Shown piece by piece: positions 20,716 through 22,538 of a DNA stretch of 22,538 nt (positions are counted from its first letter, which is position 1; each line of letters starts with the position of its first letter). This stretch comes from GCA-2746795 sp964643965. GTDB taxonomy: Bacteria > Chloroflexota > Anaerolineae > Promineifilales > Promineifilaceae. The translations under genes and the position numbers were made by a program. The stretch lies in contig CAZXVH010000087.1 of NCBI GenBank assembly GCA_964643965.1, positions 1 through 22,538 on the forward strand, read 5' to 3'. Under the pieces are notes generated by a model. The model searched no databases, was not told where the DNA came from, and saw only the letters and a program-made list of their open reading frames with translations.

Positions 20716-21897
20716 TTAGCCAGGCGGCAGACAAAACCAAAAGGTGCTGCCCTGCCCGGGCTGGCTGTCTACGCCCACTTTGCCACCGCATTTTTCCACA
20801 ATGCGGCGCACGATGGAAAGCCCCAAGCCTTCGCCACGGGCGCGGGTTGGGCGCAGGCGCGTGTGGGGCTTAAACAGTTTCATTTGATCTTCGGGGGCAA
20901 TGCCCTGGCCATTGTCGCGCAGCCAAAAGCGAATCATGCCATCCGGTTGGGCCTCTGCGCCTAAATGCAAGATAGGGGGTTGGCCGCCATATTTGAGGCC
21001 GTTGCCGATGTAGTTGACCCACACTTCTTCCACCCAGGAAGGATAACCCTGGGCGGCCGGCCACTGTTCAACCTGGTGGATTTCAGCCCGATATTCGGCG
21101 ATTTCAAAAGAGAGCCGTTTGCAAGCTTCGGCTACAATGCGCCCCATTTCCAGCGGGATGGTTTGCACATCTTCGCGGTTGACGCTGGCCAGGAGCAGAA
21201 TTTCGCTGAGGACATTGTTCATTTTGTGGCTGCTGTACAAGACGCGGTTGAGGGCGTGGCGCGGTTCTTCATGCAGTTGCTCTCCCCAATTCATCTCGAT
21301 GAAGCTGCTGTAGCCGATGATTTGCCCCAATAGACCTTGCACCTGATGGGCGACGGTGTGGGCAAATTCATCCAGTTCGGCGTTGCGCCGTTGCAGTTCC
21401 AGCGCTTGTTGAGTGAGTTGGGCTTTGGCTGCGATGTGGTCGATGACATTTTGTTCCAACGCCCTGGTTTTTTCTTGCAATTCAGTCAGTAGATTTTGGC
21501 GCTCTACGGCATAAAGGAGGGCGCGGATGAGCAGGTCGCGTTCAATGCTGCCTTTGACCAGATAATCTTGAGCGCCTTGCTGCATGGCTTTATGGGCGAT
21601 TTGTTGGTCATCTAAACCGGTTAACACCACAACGGCCGTTTGCGGCACGTTTTCCTTGATTTTTTCAAATGTCTCCAATCCCTGGCTGTCAGGCAGGGAC
21701 AAATCCAGGAGAATCACATGGAACTGCATTTGTCCCAAATACGCCAGCCCATCCGCCAGGCGCTCCACTTGCAGCAGTTCAAAACGGGCCGGGGCGTCCA
21801 CTGTATGGCTTTGGCTGCCGGCCAGTAGCAGACGTATAAGATGGGCGTCGGCTGGATTGTCTTCCAGCAATAAAACTGTGATGGGAGATGCGATCAT
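20716..21897 (-). CDS. Hybrid signalling protein: receiver domain followed by histidine kinase
   Basis: This 393-residue soluble protein has a receiver domain at 1-130: E12-D13 acidic pair, D65 as phospho-acceptor in LLDLSLPD, T93 and K115. A coiled-coil linker (about 132-172) follows, then a kinase core. H184 in FAHTVAHQVQ is the likely phospho-histidine. The N box is VWVNYIGNGLKYG, the G1 box DNGQGI and the G2 box GEGLGLSIV near 363. No membrane segment is present, so it acts in the cytoplasm. The residue after H184 is Gln, where most HisKA kinases have Asp or Glu. A TAAAAT box lies 6 bases before the ATG and there is no Shine-Dalgarno sequence. The gene is downstream of the response regulator at 22015 on the same strand. 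The 165-base gap after it (20551-20715) shows nothing else. Confidence 0.9.
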   Translation of the reverse strand: MIASPITVLLLEDNPADAHLIRLLLAGSQSHTVDAPARFELLQVERLADGLAYLGQMQFHVILLDLSLPDSQGLETFEKIKENVPQTAVVVLTGLDDQQIAHKAMQQGAQDYLVKGSIERDLLIRALLYAVERQNLLTELQEKTRALEQNVIDHIAAKAQLTQQALELQRRNAELDEFAHTVAHQVQGLLGQIIGYSSFIEMNWGEQLHEEPRHALNRVLYSSHKMNNVLSEILLLASVNREDVQTIPLEMGRIVAEACKRLSFEIAEYRAEIHQVEQWPAAQGYPSWVEEVWVNYIGNGLKYGGQPPILHLGAEAQPDGMIRFWLRDNGQGIAPEDQMKLFKPHTRLRPTRARGEGLGLSIVRRIVEKCGGKVGVDSQPGQGSTFWFCLPPG

Positions 21898-21903
21898 AAG
21901 GTG

Positions 21904-21909
21904 ATTTTA
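21904..21909 (-). promoter_or_regulatory. -10-like box 6 bases before the kinase start
   Basis: On the minus strand TAAAAT is followed by CACCTT and then ATG (21895-21897). This is the same 6-base spacing as at the YhfC gene and suggests a leaderless transcript separate from that of the response regulator upstream. No strong -35 box is visible. Confidence 0.4.
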
Positions 21910-22014
21910 GCGCTTTCCAGGTGCGCGTAAGTTTTGTTTATGTGCGAACGGATGCGTAGGCGCGTCTGGCTCTGCGTCAACAAAATCTGCGTTAACCGAT
22001 GCTTTCCAATCCGT

Positions 22015-22446
22015 TTATGGAAGCTTCACCACACTCAACCAAAAAGCCTCAATGCTTTTTATGGCGGCAATGAATTCGTCTAAATCGGTGGGTTTGGTGA
22101 TGTAACAATTGGCATGGTGATCATAGGTGTGGGCAATATCCTCGTCGGTTTTCGAGGTGGTCAGGATCACAACCGGGATTCGTTTGTATGCCGGCGATTG
22201 TTTGATAAACGCCAGCACTTCACGGCCGTCCTTTTTGGGCAGGTTCAGGTCTAATAAGATGATATCAGGGCGAGGGACGGACGCATACCGGTTTTGATGC
22301 TGCAAAAACGCCATCGCCTCCGCGCCATCGCGTACCACATGAATATGGTAGGGGGTGCGGGTTTCTTTAAATGCTTCTTGCGTTAAGCGAATGTCAGCCG
22401 GATTATCTTCAACCAATAAAATCTCAATCATTTTGTCTTTTACCAT
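22015..22446 (-). CDS. CheY-like single-domain response regulator (Rcp1-like)
   Basis: This 143-residue stand-alone receiver domain has E13-D14 in LLVEDNPADIRL, phospho-acceptor D66 in LLDLNLPKKDG, TTSKTDEDI after the fourth strand and ITKPTD with the conserved lysine. The extended spacing before D66 and the LTQEAFKE helix resemble the cyanobacterial Rcp1 type, which receives phosphate from phytochrome or other hybrid kinases. There is no output domain, so it probably acts by protein contact. GAAGGAG lies 8 bases before the ATG at 22446, which favours this start over the internal M6. It lies 117 bases upstream of the kinase gene on the same strand, and the two may form a phosphorelay. Confidence 0.92.
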   Translation of the reverse strand: MVKDKMIEILLVEDNPADIRLTQEAFKETRTPYHIHVVRDGAEAMAFLQHQNRYASVPRPDIILLDLNLPKKDGREVLAFIKQSPAYKRIPVVILTTSKTDEDIAHTYDHHANCYITKPTDLDEFIAAIKSIEAFWLSVVKLP

Positions 22447-22465
22447 GGTTGTTACTCCTTCGTAC

Positions 22466-22538
22466 CTGGGAGCGGGGGGGGGGGGGGGGGGGGGGGAGGG
22501 GGGGCGGGGGGGGGGGGCGGCCCCGGCGTTGATTTTTG
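22466..22538. other. Low-quality poly-G scaffold end, possibly entering another hairpin-repeat copy
   Basis: CTGGGAGCG is followed by long runs of G from 22474 to about 22520 with single A and C interruptions. This is typical of two-colour sequencing read-out failure rather than genomic DNA. The CTGGGAGCG just before it matches the start of the interspersed repeat (GGGAGCG), which suggests the assembly stopped at another copy. Confidence 0.7.

Overview
This 22.5-kb window looks like a scaffold from an uncultivated, GC-moderate bacterium, probably a member of Chloroflexota (Anaerolineae-like). That placement is an inference from gene content and style: small lipoproteins with Gly/Ala-Cys lipoboxes, a YhfC-type intramembrane protease, an Rcp1-like response regulator, and many short tandem and palindromic repeats between genes. 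No rRNA or tRNA is present to confirm it. The scaffold carries a 100-N gap (12870-12969) and ends in a poly-G artefact (22474-22520), so it is draft, metagenome-style assembly.

Layout. 113-1366 (-): PLP-dependent cysteine desulfurase-like protein. 1497-1892 (+): YbgC-like thioesterase bracketed by two copies of a palindromic repeat. 2034-5392 (+): apparent three-gene operon of coaX, a solute-binding lipoprotein and a degenerate alpha/beta-hydrolase protein, closed by an intrinsic terminator at 5427-5460. 5553-6572 (+): aroF-type DAHP synthase, convergent with a Nudix hydrolase (6620-7048, -) across a heptamer repeat array. 7221-8102 (-): membrane-anchored GDPD. 8375-10940 (+): overlapping operon of a YhfC protease, an ABC ATPase and an ABC-2 permease. 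11001-12620 (-): acyl-CoA carboxylase carboxyltransferase. 12707-13274 (-): apparent remnants of a VTC-like/DUF4956-like gene pair around the assembly gap. 13468-15228 (+): CocE/NonD-type serine hydrolase with its own promoter. 15514-18908 (-): two solute-binding-like proteins, one fused to an OmpA-like domain and the other to a VWA domain. 19033-20550 (-): SpeA-like decarboxylase. 20716-22446 (-): REC-histidine kinase and a CheY-like response regulator.

What stands out is at DNA level as much as at gene level. The 10-bp palindrome AACGGCCGTT occurs 19 times exactly (about 0.02 expected), in all three codon frames and between genes. A roughly 24-bp element related to CACTTCGACAAGCTCAGTG appears to be inserted in frame in two enzymes (once in the CocE hydrolase, three times in tandem in the decarboxylase), and a relative sits between two convergent genes. 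Heptamer arrays and a hairpin-forming interspersed repeat fill many intergenic gaps.

The best candidate for an undescribed system is the pair of transporter-less receptors at 15514-18908. One would present an OmpA-like wall-binding domain and the other a MIDAS-bearing VWA domain. A two-component pair lies further upstream on the same strand, but a functional link to it is speculative. Apart from the gap region there is no gene-free stretch above 300 bases.
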